Source: Mucilaginibacter glaciei
GTDB taxonomy: Bacteria > Bacteroidota > Bacteroidia > Sphingobacteriales > Sphingobacteriaceae
Length of the DNA stretch: 64,000 bases
Assembly (NCBI RefSeq): GCF_014773245.1
Contig: NZ_JACWMX010000002.1
Span: 434,001-498,000 of the forward strand
Reading direction: 5' to 3'
The notes under the pieces were generated by a model that saw only the letters and a program-made list of their open reading frames with translations, had not been told where the DNA came from and did no database searches. The position numbers and the translations under genes were made by a program. Of this stretch, positions 27,651 through 36,844 are shown one piece after another; the first letter of the stretch is position 1; every line of letters starts with the position of its first letter.

Positions 27651-29846
27651 TTAAAACGAGAACGCCACATAACTATCGCCTGACGGGCTGCCTATTTTAC
27701 CACCTCCGCAGGCTATAACAATATATTGCCTGCCGTCAATTTCGTAGCAGGCAGGTGTGGCATAGCCGGCCGCAGGGAGCTTGGCTTCCCAAACTACTTT
27801 TCCTGTTTTTTTATCAAATGCGCGGATCTTTTCGTCCTTAGTGGCAGCAATAAACACTAACCCACCCTTAGTTACCAGCGGGCCGCCATAATTTTCTGTA
27901 CCTGTAATGGGGATACCTTTTTTAGTCAGCGCTGCAAATTCGCCTAAGGGAACCTTCCATAATAACTTGCCCGATGTCAGATCAACGGCGTTAAGCGTCC
28001 CCCAGGGCGGTTTAATGCCGGGGTATCCATCTTTATCAACAAAACGGTTGTAACCGGCCATGGTATAAGGGGCTTGCAGCAAACCTGCCTGATCCGGTTT
28101 CTCTGCCGGTTGTGCACCTACCCGTACTGTTGGGCCAACCGCTTCCTTTTCGGGGATTTTAAGCAGGAAAGTAAGCAGTGCTTTTTTCTCACCATCAGGC
28201 AGCGCCTTAAACGATGGCATCATATTACGCCCGTTGTCGATGATGCTTTTGACTTGCAATTCGTTATATTTTTTCTCCAATTTAACCAGCGACGGGATAG
28301 TAAAGCCGTTGCCTTTCAGGTCGGCACCGTGGCAGGCAATACAGCGTTGGTTGTAAATCGCACTGCCCGCGCCAGCCAGGCTATGGTCGTTACTGTTGGT
28401 TTTAGGTACATCGATCATTACCTGGGCCCAGGGCAGTTCGCTGCTGTTGATGTACATAATTTTAGTTTGCTGATCTACCGCTGCACCGCCCCATTCGCCG
28501 CCACCGTCAAAGCCGGGGAAGATCCACCCGCCTTCTTTACTCGGCGGAGCGAACATGACCCTGTTTTTTACCCGGAGATATTTTTCCATCATATCTTTAT
28601 TCGTTTCGGGTGATAGGTCGGTAACATCTTCAGGTGCGAACTTTTGCCGGGCAAAGGGTTTGGGCAGGGAAGGTATAGGCTGTGTCGGCCAGGGCTGCTC
28701 ACCAGGCAGTCCGTTGGTGGGCACACCCTTTTCATTGATAGGGAATATCGGCACGCCCGTTACCCTGTCGAACATAAAAATATAGCCGTGTTTGGTTATC
28801 TGCGCTACTATATCTACCATTTTGCCATTATGAACAATGGTTACCAGGTTAGGATTGGCGGGCAAGTCGCGGTCCCAAAGGTCGTGATGCACAAACTGAA
28901 AATGCCAGATGTACTTCCCCGTCGCGGCATTCAACGCGATCAGCGAGTTAGCGTACAGGTTTTGCCCCTTGCGGTTGCCGCCATAAAAATCACCGCCAAT
29001 TGATCCGGTAGGAATGTAAACAATACCTCGCCGCTCATCTAATGACATCCCCGCCCAGTTATTCGCACCGCCCAGGTGTTTCCAGGCGTCTTTATTTTCC
29101 CAGGTCTCATAACCCTTTTCGCCGGGATGCGGTATCGTATTAAAACTCCATAGCAACTTCCCGGTAAGCGCATCATACGCGCGGATAGGTGCCGGTGCGG
29201 CGTCCTCGCTTTCGGCAACGCGCACACCCATTATCAGCACGTCCTTGTAAATGATCCCCGGCGTGGTTGATGCAACGAAGGAGTGGATCTCGCGGCCCAC
29301 ATTTTCGGTCATATCCAGGTAGCCGCCATCGCCAAAATTGCTTACAGGCTTACCGTTTACTACATCTATGCAATAAACTTTGCTGCCTACGTTATAAAAA
29401 ACGCGCCGATTGTTGCCATCTGCATCCTGCCAGTAAACCACGCCCCTGTTCACTTTGTAATAAGCCATAGGCTGGTTGCGCCCAACGGTATCTACTGATG
29501 CAGGGTCGAACAGCCAGTTCTGTTTGCCGGTGGCCGCATTTAATGAAAACAACTTCAGTTTAGGGGTAGACCCATACAGCATCCCATCAATCATAATTGG
29601 GTTGCACTGGTTTTGGGTGCGCCCGGCGGTATCTTTATCGTTAGAACTATATACCCAGGCCTGTTTTAGGTTAGCCACATTTGCTAAAGTAATCACCTCG
29701 CTGGTGGAGTATCGCGCCCCGTCCTTTGAGCCTGCATAAGTTGTCCAGCCTTTGTAACCGGACTCGATTTTAGCTTCCCTTTGCTTACAGGAATCAAACA
29801 AAATACAAACGGCTAAAGCTGCCACCAAAAGGCTTATCAATCTCAT
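27651..29846 (-). CDS. PQQ-dependent dehydrogenase with heme c domain, lipoprotein
   Basis: A quinoprotein dehydrogenase of ~731 residues, with start at ATG 29846 (MRLISLLVAALAVCILFDSCKQ), which encodes a lipoprotein signal ending LFDSC. It has the eight-bladed propeller typical of PQQ glucose/alcohol enzymes: TRNQ-like (TAGRTQNQ), repeated WxxxG blade ends and the late GGPLVTKGGLVFIAATKDE. A heme c domain is inserted around residue 500 (CIACHGAD, with Met in NMMPSFKAL as likely sixth ligand). It oxidises a sugar or alcohol in the periplasm and passes electrons to the heme. The substrate is unknown, and no PQQ-synthesis genes are in the window. Confidence 0.9.
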   Translation of the reverse strand: MRLISLLVAALAVCILFDSCKQREAKIESGYKGWTTYAGSKDGARYSTSEVITLANVANLKQAWVYSSNDKDTAGRTQNQCNPIMIDGMLYGSTPKLKLFSLNAATGKQNWLFDPASVDTVGRNQPMAYYKVNRGVVYWQDADGNNRRVFYNVGSKVYCIDVVNGKPVSNFGDGGYLDMTENVGREIHSFVASTTPGIIYKDVLIMGVRVAESEDAAPAPIRAYDALTGKLLWSFNTIPHPGEKGYETWENKDAWKHLGGANNWAGMSLDERRGIVYIPTGSIGGDFYGGNRKGQNLYANSLIALNAATGKYIWHFQFVHHDLWDRDLPANPNLVTIVHNGKMVDIVAQITKHGYIFMFDRVTGVPIFPINEKGVPTNGLPGEQPWPTQPIPSLPKPFARQKFAPEDVTDLSPETNKDMMEKYLRVKNRVMFAPPSKEGGWIFPGFDGGGEWGGAAVDQQTKIMYINSSELPWAQVMIDVPKTNSNDHSLAGAGSAIYNQRCIACHGADLKGNGFTIPSLVKLEKKYNELQVKSIIDNGRNMMPSFKALPDGEKKALLTFLLKIPEKEAVGPTVRVGAQPAEKPDQAGLLQAPYTMAGYNRFVDKDGYPGIKPPWGTLNAVDLTSGKLLWKVPLGEFAALTKKGIPITGTENYGGPLVTKGGLVFIAATKDEKIRAFDKKTGKVVWEAKLPAAGYATPACYEIDGRQYIVIACGGGKIGSPSGDSYVAFSF

Positions 29847-29941
29847 AAATTTGAATTGGTAAAGCAAAATAGGGATTATTTGCGGCAGTAGCGCCTGATC
29901 CATTGCCTTATTTTAAGTACATTTCTTATTATCTTGCGGGC

Positions 29942-30826
29942 ATGAAAGTGGCGGGCTTTACCTTTATCAGGAATGCAGTAAAAAACGATTATCCGGTGGT
30001 GCAGGCCATTACCTCTATCCTGCCGCTTTGCGATGAATTTGTGGTGATGGCAGGGAATTCTGACGACGGCACACGGGAGTTGATCACCGCTATCGCATCA
30101 CCCAAAATAAGGATCATTGATTCTGTGTGGGATGAGTCGTTACGCGAAGGTGGCAAGGTGTTCGCGGTAGAAACAGATAAGGCTTTCGCCGCCATATCGC
30201 CGGATGCCGATTGGTGTTTTTACATCCAGGGCGATGAATTGGTGCACGAAAAGTACCACGATACCATCCGTAAAGAAATGGAGCTTACGCTTACCAATTC
30301 AGAAATAGAGGGGCTGTTGTTTAAATACCTGCACTTTTACGGCTCGTATGATTATTACGGTGATTCGCGCCGGTGGTACAGGCGCGAAATAAGGCTTTTA
30401 AAGAATATCAAAGGCATCCGAGCCTATCGGGATGCGCAGGGTTTCCGGCTTGATGACCGCAAGATTAACGTAAAGCTGATAGATGCTTACATCTATCATT
30501 ACGGCTGGGCAAAACCGCTTAAAAGCCTCAACAATAAGATCAGGAATTTCAATTCGTATTATCATGACGAGGCTTGGGTGGCGCAGCACATTCCCGAAAC
30601 CTACGAGTTTGACTATGGCAATGCCGACCGGCTGGTGAAATTTACCGGTACACACCCTGCGGTGATGCAAAAACGGATAGACGCCACCAACTGGAATATT
30701 GATTTCGGGACGAAACCGTTGCAAAAAAGTATGGATTTCAGGCGCAAGGCCCTTCAAAAAATTGAGGACTGGACCGGCTGGCGCATAGGTGAGTATAAAA
30801 ACTATAAAATTGTAGCCCGATCATAG
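29942..30826 (+). CDS. Glycosyltransferase, GT2-like fold
   Basis: A 294-residue GT-A fold enzyme; start at ATG 29942 (MKVAGFTFIRNAVKNDYP). An N-terminal nucleotide-sugar binding region (VVMAGNSDDGTRELI) and a probable metal-binding acidic motif in WCFYIQGDELVH (QGDE in place of the commoner DxD) are visible; no membrane helix is present. Such enzymes add sugars to lipid, glycan or protein acceptors; acceptor and sugar here are unknown. It is divergent from the PQQ dehydrogenase and followed by repeat-rich intergenic DNA. Confidence 0.8.
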   Translation: MKVAGFTFIRNAVKNDYPVVQAITSILPLCDEFVVMAGNSDDGTRELITAIASPKIRIIDSVWDESLREGGKVFAVETDKAFAAISPDADWCFYIQGDELVHEKYHDTIRKEMELTLTNSEIEGLLFKYLHFYGSYDYYGDSRRWYRREIRLLKNIKGIRAYRDAQGFRLDDRKINVKLIDAYIYHYGWAKPLKSLNNKIRNFNSYYHDEAWVAQHIPETYEFDYGNADRLVKFTGTHPAVMQKRIDATNWNIDFGTKPLQKSMDFRRKALQKIEDWTGWRIGEYKNYKIVARS

Positions 30827-30910
30827 CGTTCCGCTTTAAACGGAACACTGCGGAACACAAAATTAAAAAACGGAACACCAGCAGAACGCTTACTTGAAAA
30901 AACGGAACGC
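30827..30910. repeat. CGGAACAC repeats and hairpin downstream of the glycosyltransferase
   Basis: Three CGGAACAC units (30841, 30851, 30871) plus degenerate units GCAGAACGC (30881) and CGGAACGC (30903) lie in about 85 bp. CGTTCCG at 30827 can pair with the first CGGAACA through a 7-nt loop. Resembles a cluster of short dispersed repeats. Whether it acts as a terminator is uncertain because no T-run follows. Confidence 0.55.
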
Positions 30911-30948
30911 GCCTCTGTAAACTGTTACAAACCGCTGACCTGACAAGC

Positions 30949-30978
30949 TTTGCTAACAGCCCATTAAAGTTATTTTTG
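30949..30978 (+). promoter_or_regulatory. Bacteroidota-type promoter of the APC permease gene
   Basis: TTTG (30949-30952) and TATTTTTG (30971-30978) are 18 nt apart, a good match to TTTG-N(17-23)-TAnnTTTG. Start codon at 31015. Confidence 0.65.
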
Positions 30979-31014
30979 TATCCAACAACACACCAACTAT
31001 AGGTAAACTTTTAC

Positions 31015-32379
31015 ATGGCCGAAACTTCTCTTGTACGTCGATTAGGCCTTGCACATGCCACCGCCATTAACATGACAGATATGGTGGGCATTGGCCCATT
31101 CATAACCCTCCCTATGGTGATCGGGATGATGAACGGCCCCTACTTTCTATACGCCTGGCTGGCCGGGGCACTGCTGTCATTTATCGATGCCATGGTTTGG
31201 AGCGAGTTAGGTGCGGCCTTCCCGATGGCGGGCGGCTCTTATAACTTCCTGAAAGAAACCTACGGCAAAACCGGGCTGGGACGGCTAATGAGCTTTTTGT
31301 TTGTGTGGCAAACCATGATCCAGGCGCCGCTGGTTATTGCATCGGCTGCGATTGGTTTTGCTTATTACTTTTCCTATTTATTGCCCTTATCCCCTATGGA
31401 AAGCCGCATCATGAGCGGCGGGGTAGTGGTCTGCATCGTATTGTTGCTTTACCGTAAAATAGAATCGATAGGCAAGATCAGTATCGTGATGTGGGTAGGC
31501 GTTTTGTTCACCATGCTATGGATCATAGCCGGGGGGATAGCGCATGGTAATTTCCTGTCGCCTATTAAACATATTAACGACGGGCTAACTGTTAATTATG
31601 CCTTTATTGCTGCCATTGGTTTTGCCAGTGTGAAGAGCGTTTACAGCTATTTAGGATATTATAACGTTTGCCACCTGGGCGGCGAGATCATCAACCCATC
31701 GCGTAATATCCCGCGCAGTATGTTCCTGTCTATTGCCGGGATTGCTATCTTATATATGCTGATGAATGTGAGTGTGGTAAGTGTGATACCCTGGCATGTT
31801 GCTAAAGACAGTAAGTTTGTGATCAGCGAATTTATGCAACAACTGGCCGGTGATACCGCTGCAAAAGTGATTACCTGCTTGGTATTATTAGTTGCCTTCT
31901 CATCGGTGTTCTCGGCTACTTTGGGTTATAGCCGCATCCCCTACGCCGCCGCTGTAGATGGTGCCTTTTTTAAGATCTTCGCCCGATTACATCCAACCGG
32001 TAATTTCCCCCATATTTCCCTGCTTTTTTTAGGGGCGGTTGCCTTTGTATTTAGTTTACTGTTTAAACTAAGCGATGTGATCAGCGCAATACTGGCTATG
32101 CGCATCCTGATCCAGTTTATATCGCAGGCAGTGGGTTTGCTGCTATTGAGAAAGGCGCGAACAGAAACGGTATTCCCTTATAAAATGCCGTTGTTCCCGC
32201 TACCTGTTTACCTGGCCATTATCATGTGGTTTGGCATCTTGATCTCTACCGGGTTCCATATGGTTATAGGCGGTTTGAGTGCTATTGTTTTGGGGACTAT
32301 CGTCTATTTCATTAAGGCAAAAGTGAATAAGGAGTGGCCATTTGCCCCCACTGCGCTTACAGCCGGTAAAAAGCTGTAG
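31015..32379 (+). CDS. APC-family permease
   Basis: A 454-residue transporter with about 12 membrane helices. TM1 contains the APC signature region MVGIGPFITLPMVI, an unwound Gly-rich helix that binds substrate. It belongs to the amino acid-polyamine-organocation family; the substrate (amino acid, amine or other) cannot be stated. Its 3' end overlaps the convergent fuconolactonase-like gene by 23 bp. It is transcribed toward the sugar-acid operon, not with it, so no functional link is implied. Confidence 0.88.
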   Translation: MAETSLVRRLGLAHATAINMTDMVGIGPFITLPMVIGMMNGPYFLYAWLAGALLSFIDAMVWSELGAAFPMAGGSYNFLKETYGKTGLGRLMSFLFVWQTMIQAPLVIASAAIGFAYYFSYLLPLSPMESRIMSGGVVVCIVLLLYRKIESIGKISIVMWVGVLFTMLWIIAGGIAHGNFLSPIKHINDGLTVNYAFIAAIGFASVKSVYSYLGYYNVCHLGGEIINPSRNIPRSMFLSIAGIAILYMLMNVSVVSVIPWHVAKDSKFVISEFMQQLAGDTAAKVITCLVLLVAFSSVFSATLGYSRIPYAAAVDGAFFKIFARLHPTGNFPHISLLFLGAVAFVFSLLFKLSDVISAILAMRILIQFISQAVGLLLLRKARTETVFPYKMPLFPLPVYLAIIMWFGILISTGFHMVIGGLSAIVLGTIVYFIKAKVNKEWPFAPTALTAGKKL

Positions 32380-33187
32380 CGTTTCCTGCCCAAAACTTTT
32401 CCTGCCCGGCTTTGTCAAACTGACCTATATAACCCCTTATCGTATTTATGGCGGCATCATAGCCGCCCGCTACATTACACACCGGCCAATCTGACCCGAA
32501 CATTAACCTCTCGATACCAAATGCCTCAAACACTACATTCAGGTATGGTTTGAAATCTTCCGGTTGATGCCTGTGCCAATCTGCCTCGGTAACCAGTCCC
32601 GATACTTTACAGTAAACGTTGGGATGTACAGCTAAGTCTTTGATGCCCTGCTCCCAATTGTCCAATATCTGATCTTTGATCAATGGTTTGGCCATATGGT
32701 CTACCACAAAACGTTGTTGGGGAAACGTCCCTGCCAACTCTGTTGCATAGGGCAAGTGCTGCGGTTTAATCAGGATATCGTAAGTGAAATTATATTTATG
32801 CAGTAGCGAAATGCCACGCTGAAATTGATCACCCAGCATAAACCTGTCATCAGGCTCGCCCTGCAAAATATGGCGGAACCCTTTGATGATCGGTTGCCGA
32901 TTGTATCGCGCGAGCTGCTCTTCAATATCCTCTGACTGCAAATCAACCCAACCCACTACCCCCTTTATAAAAGAGTGTTGCCTGGCTAATTCAACTAAAA
33001 ATTCCGTTTCCTTTTCCGATTGATCGGCCTGCACGGCTATGCAACCGCCGATGCCATGTTGCTCGAGTATCGGCGAAAGGTCGGCCGGCAAAAAATCTTG
33101 CTGGATAGCTTTTAAATCATCCGTGATCCAGGCATCCTTTACCGGGTGATACAACCAAAAATGCTGGTGACTATCAATTTTTAACAT
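32357..33187 (-). CDS. Amidohydrolase, L-fuconolactonase-like
   Basis: A TIM-barrel amidohydrolase of 276 residues, start at ATG 33187 (MLKIDSHQHFW). Metal/substrate ligands are visible: HQH in DSHQHFW, His in VVDHMAKP, and Asp in FGSDWPV. GFRHILQ and KVSGLV are typical of the L-fucono-1,5-lactonase/L-rhamnonolactonase group, which opens the sugar lactone to the sugar acid. It is the last gene of a three-gene operon: its start overlaps the FAH gene's end by 14 nt. Together they look like part of a deoxy-sugar acid pathway. The precise sugar is not proven. Confidence 0.85.
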   Translation of the reverse strand: MLKIDSHQHFWLYHPVKDAWITDDLKAIQQDFLPADLSPILEQHGIGGCIAVQADQSEKETEFLVELARQHSFIKGVVGWVDLQSEDIEEQLARYNRQPIIKGFRHILQGEPDDRFMLGDQFQRGISLLHKYNFTYDILIKPQHLPYATELAGTFPQQRFVVDHMAKPLIKDQILDNWEQGIKDLAVHPNVYCKVSGLVTEADWHRHQPEDFKPYLNVVFEAFGIERLMFGSDWPVCNVAGGYDAAINTIRGYIGQFDKAGQEKFWAGNATAFYRL

Positions 33188-34031
33188 AGGCTTCCAGTTC
33201 CTGGCGGGATGTGCCCAAACCATCTATGCCCAGTTCAACCACATCGCCCGGTTTTAAATATACCGGTGGTTTAAAGCCCAGGCCTACACCCGCAGGTGTC
33301 CCTGTCGAAATAATATCGCCCGGTAATAAGGTCATAAACCGGCTGGTATAGGCAATTAAATAAGGGATATTAAATATCAGGTTGGAAGTGCTGCCGTCCT
33401 GCATTTTTTGCCCGTTAACCGTTAACCAAAGGCGCAGGTTATGCACATCGGCAATTTCATCGGGCGTAGCCAGGAACGGGCCTACCGGTGCAAACGTATC
33501 GCAGCCTTTGCCTTTATCCCAGGTACCACCCCGCTCTATCTGGAACTCGCGTTCAGATACATCGTTATGCAGGCAATAACCCGCTACATAGTCCAACGCA
33601 TCAGCCTCTTCTACATAGCTGGCCTTTTTGCCAATTACTACGGCAAGTTCCACTTCCCAGTCGGTTTTTACAGAATCCTTAGGGATCGTGATCGCATCAT
33701 TAGGGCCGACCAGTGCCGTGGTCGATTTCATGAAGATGATCGGCTCGGGCGGTAATGCTGCGCCTGTTTCCTCAGCGTGGTCTTTATAATTCAAGCCGAT
33801 GCAAACTATTTTTGATGGCCGTGCCACCGGGCTACCCAAGCGTTCGCCATCGGCAACCTGCTTCAGCTTGCCCTCGTTGTCAGCAAGGAATTGTTTTAAG
33901 CGTGATAATCCATCGTTCTCAAAAAACTGCTCATTGTAATCTTCGCCAAACGCCGATGTATCGTATTTGATATCATTAATAATAACCCCGGTTTTTTCTT
34001 TACCGGCTGCGCCGTATCGTATTAATTTCAT
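33174..34031 (-). CDS. Fumarylacetoacetate hydrolase-family enzyme, sugar-acid type
   Basis: A 285-residue FAH-fold hydrolase. Metal ligands lie in the DWEVELAVV pair of Glu residues and the HNDVSEREFQ Asp; the phrase GLNYKDHAEETG and the ending SRQELEAY match the FAH-type enzymes that cleave 2,4-diketo-3-deoxy-L-fuconate or -rhamnonate to pyruvate and lactate. In this operon, between a UxaA-type dehydratase (8-nt gap) and a fuconolactonase-like protein (overlap), that is its most likely job, which is inference. Other FAH enzymes act on aromatic acids, but no such genes are nearby. Confidence 0.85.
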   Translation of the reverse strand: MKLIRYGAAGKEKTGVIINDIKYDTSAFGEDYNEQFFENDGLSRLKQFLADNEGKLKQVADGERLGSPVARPSKIVCIGLNYKDHAEETGAALPPEPIIFMKSTTALVGPNDAITIPKDSVKTDWEVELAVVIGKKASYVEEADALDYVAGYCLHNDVSEREFQIERGGTWDKGKGCDTFAPVGPFLATPDEIADVHNLRLWLTVNGQKMQDGSTSNLIFNIPYLIAYTSRFMTLLPGDIISTGTPAGVGLGFKPPVYLKPGDVVELGIDGLGTSRQELEAYVKN

Positions 34032-34039
34032 AGTATGTT

Positions 34040-35707
34040 TTATAGTGATACCCCACGTTTCCAGGGGATAAAATCGTCTTGTCCTAAAATTACAGCTTTG
34101 GGTTGTTTAACGCCGCTTGCTACATCAATCACATAATCCAGCATCCGCGCTGCCGATTGTGCAATGGTTTCTTCGCCCTCTATGATGGTACCGCAATTGA
34201 TATCCAAAATATCCGGCATCCTGTTAAATACCGCCGTATTGGTGGCCACTTTAATTACAGGTGTTATCGGGTTACCGGTAGGTGTGCCCAGCCCGGTAGT
34301 AAACAAAACGATATTGGCACCTGAGCCTACCTCGGCCGTCGTACTTTCCACATCGCTACCGGGCGTGCAAAGTAAATTTAAGCCGGGTTGGGTTACTTTC
34401 TCCGGATAATCTAAAACAGCTGTTACAGGCGATGTACCACCTTTTTTTGCCGCCCCTGCAGATTTGATGGCATCCGTGATCAACCCATCCCTGATGTTAC
34501 CGGGCGAAGGGTTGGCGTAAAAGCCTGATCCATCCGCTTCTGCCCTGGCGTTGTAGGTACGCATCAGGTCCATAAATTTCAAGGCCTGCGTTTCTGTTGC
34601 GCAGCGGTCACTCATTTCTTGCTCTACCCCGCAAAGTTCAGGGAACTCGGCCAGGATCACGCTGCCACCCAGACTTACCAAAATATCAGATATATATCCC
34701 AGCGTAGGGTTTGCGGAAATACCCGAGAAACCGTCAGATCCGCCGCACTCCAACCCGATGCAGAGTTTGGATATAGGTGCAGGTTTCCTTTCCTGTTTGT
34801 TCACTTCTATTAAACCGGTAAAGGTTTGTTTAAGCGCTTCGTGCAGTAGTTTAGTTTCGGTGCCCATTTTTTGCTGCTCCAGCATTACCAGGGGTTTGCT
34901 AAAGTTAGGGTCGCGCTTCAAGATCTCGTCCTGTAAAATCCCGGCCTGCGCATGCTGGCAGCCCAGGCTTAACACTGTCGCACCTGCAACATTGGGGTGG
35001 GTAATATAACCCGCCAGCAGGCCGCAAAGTGCGTCAGAATCGGTTTTGATACCGCCGCAACCCATATCATGCGTCAGGAATTTAACACCATCAATATTTT
35101 CGAACAGTTTTTTGGAGCCTTGCCCTTCGGGCGATGTTTGCAGATCTGCGTTCAAAATATCAGCCGCGGTTTTGCCCGACTGGTACATTTCTATCAGGCT
35201 ATCCACTTCGCTTTCGTAACCGCGTGGTTTGGCAAAGCCTAACTTGGCCGATAAGGCATCTTTTAAAACATTGATGTTGCGGTTCTCGCAAAAAACCAAC
35301 GGTATTACCAGCCAATAGTTAGCCGTACCTACCGATCCGTCTGCCCGGTGGTAACCTAAAAAGGTCCTGTCCTTGTAGGCCGATGCCATTTCGGGCACTG
35401 TCCAGTCTGTTTTGCGGCTGCCTAATTTAAAGCCATCGGCAGCATGTTTGATATTCTCGGTAGTAATGGCTGCCCCTTTAGGTATATATTCACAAGCCTT
35501 ACCTACTAACACGCCATACATAAATATCTCGTCGCCTATGTTTAACGGGCCAACGGTAAATTTATGTTTCATGGCAACGGGGGTTACCAATGTAAACTCT
35601 TCACCGTTAAAATTGATGACGGTGCCTGCAGACAGGTTGGTTAAAGCAACTAAAGCATTATCTGCCGGGTGGATCTGGATATAGGTATGTTTGGTATTTT
35701 GCGGCAT
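34040..35707 (-). CDS. UxaA-family sugar-acid dehydratase (altronate dehydratase-like)
   Basis: A 555-residue iron-dependent dehydratase of the UxaA/GarD family: an N-terminal SAF domain (~1-100) and a large catalytic domain with LTHDMGCGGIKTDSDALCG, LGCQHAQAG, GLECGGSDGFSG and the late GLGTPTGNP. UxaA removes water from altronate; GarD from galactarate. Here it is first in an operon with a lactonase and an FAH hydrolase, so the likely substrate is a deoxy-sugar acid such as L-fuconate or L-rhamnonate (inference). The two dehydrogenases such a pathway needs are not in the window. The 293-bp upstream region contains no recognised promoter. Confidence 0.88.
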   Translation of the reverse strand: MPQNTKHTYIQIHPADNALVALTNLSAGTVINFNGEEFTLVTPVAMKHKFTVGPLNIGDEIFMYGVLVGKACEYIPKGAAITTENIKHAADGFKLGSRKTDWTVPEMASAYKDRTFLGYHRADGSVGTANYWLVIPLVFCENRNINVLKDALSAKLGFAKPRGYESEVDSLIEMYQSGKTAADILNADLQTSPEGQGSKKLFENIDGVKFLTHDMGCGGIKTDSDALCGLLAGYITHPNVAGATVLSLGCQHAQAGILQDEILKRDPNFSKPLVMLEQQKMGTETKLLHEALKQTFTGLIEVNKQERKPAPISKLCIGLECGGSDGFSGISANPTLGYISDILVSLGGSVILAEFPELCGVEQEMSDRCATETQALKFMDLMRTYNARAEADGSGFYANPSPGNIRDGLITDAIKSAGAAKKGGTSPVTAVLDYPEKVTQPGLNLLCTPGSDVESTTAEVGSGANIVLFTTGLGTPTGNPITPVIKVATNTAVFNRMPDILDINCGTIIEGEETIAQSAARMLDYVIDVASGVKQPKAVILGQDDFIPWKRGVSL

Positions 35708-36000
35708 GGCCGATGAGTTTTGTGTTAATTGGACGTTACTAATATAGGGGGATTTGAGAAACAGATGTGAAATTACTAAGTTTTTTTAACTGTAAAGCCG
35801 TATAAAAATATTTAAATGTCGGTTTTACATTTATTTGGCTTAGAATCTGTCTTTGGAGTTTATTATACTATAGAGAACATAAAGAAAAAACACAAAGGGA
35901 CACGGAGCTTTAGACGCTTATTACATTAGTTAGTCTCAGATTACTCTGTGGATGTGGGAGCTGCAAGTCTCAGCGTACGCTATGGTAAATCCAAGCGCAA

Positions 36001-36828
36001 TTACTTACTGATCAAATTATACAGCTCATCCAATTTGGGGCTCAACACAATCTCGATGCGGCGGTTTTTGGCCAGGGCCTCAGGGGTTTGTGCAGGGTCT
36101 ACCGGTTGGAACTCGCCCTTACCCGTAGCCGTCAACCTATGCGGGTCAACATTCTCGGTTTCGGTTAAATATCTCGATACCGATGTTGCGCGCAGCACGC
36201 TCAAATCCCAATTATCCTTGATCTGGCCCAGGTTCTTGATCTTTTTATCGTCGGTATGGCCTTCTACGGCAATGTTAATATCCTGCTCCTTATTCAATAC
36301 CACTGCTAATTGCTTCAGGGCTTGTTTACCCTTATCGTCAATAACAATACTGCCGGATGGGAATAGCAACTTATCTGTCAATGAAACATATACCTTTCCA
36401 TTCTTAATGTCAACCGAAAGGCCGCTTTGCTGGAAGCCTAAGAGTGCTTTAGACAACTTATCGCGCAGGGCGTTGGTAGCTGCGTCGCGTTTCTTCAAAA
36501 TATCCTCTACTTCTTTTAAACGGGCTTCGCGCTGTTGCAGATCGCCGGCTAACTGGTTTGCCTTTTTTGAACTTTTGTCCAGATCGGTATTCAGGGCATT
36601 ATATTTTTCGTTGAGCGACCCGTAGTTGCCTTTTAAGCGCGCAATTTCCTGGTGAAGCTTGGCGGTATCGTTACGTAATTGTGATGCCTCTGTTTCTAAA
36701 TTAGCCGAGCGGGTGGCAAGCGAATCGCGACCGGCAATTAATGCCTTGTATTTTTTGGGTGACATAACCACGCAGGAATGCAGCGCTGTTATGAGAATGA
36801 TAGCGAAAAGGTAGTATTTGATTTTCAT
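36001..36828 (-). CDS. OmpA-like peptidoglycan-binding lipoprotein with coiled coil
   Basis: A 275-residue protein. The lipoprotein signal ends at LHSC (residue ~19); residues ~25-120 form a long charged coiled coil (ARDSLATRSANLETEASQL and so on), and ~125-265 is an OmpA/MotB domain with the diaminopimelate-binding Asp/Arg region EGHTDDKKI, NWDLSVLRATSVSRYL and KNRRIEIVL. It probably links the outer membrane to the cell wall. No flagellar genes are present, so a motor role is unlikely. It stands before DUF2461 and upstream of the respiratory block on the same strand. Confidence 0.9.
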   Translation of the reverse strand: MKIKYYLFAIILITALHSCVVMSPKKYKALIAGRDSLATRSANLETEASQLRNDTAKLHQEIARLKGNYGSLNEKYNALNTDLDKSSKKANQLAGDLQQREARLKEVEDILKKRDAATNALRDKLSKALLGFQQSGLSVDIKNGKVYVSLTDKLLFPSGSIVIDDKGKQALKQLAVVLNKEQDINIAVEGHTDDKKIKNLGQIKDNWDLSVLRATSVSRYLTETENVDPHRLTATGKGEFQPVDPAQTPEALAKNRRIEIVLSPKLDELYNLISK

Positions 36829-36844
36829 GATAGCAGGTTGGGTT

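Noticed and set aside
31015..33187. APC permease as the uptake system for the sugar-acid operon
   Set aside because: The two are convergent, not co-transcribed, and APC permeases carry amines and amino acids rather than sugars; physical closeness is the only link.
35858..35945. CACAAAGGGACACGGAG-like intergenic repeat
   Set aside because: It resembles dispersed repeats I recall from other genomes, but only one weak copy is present here, so I did not list it as a feature.
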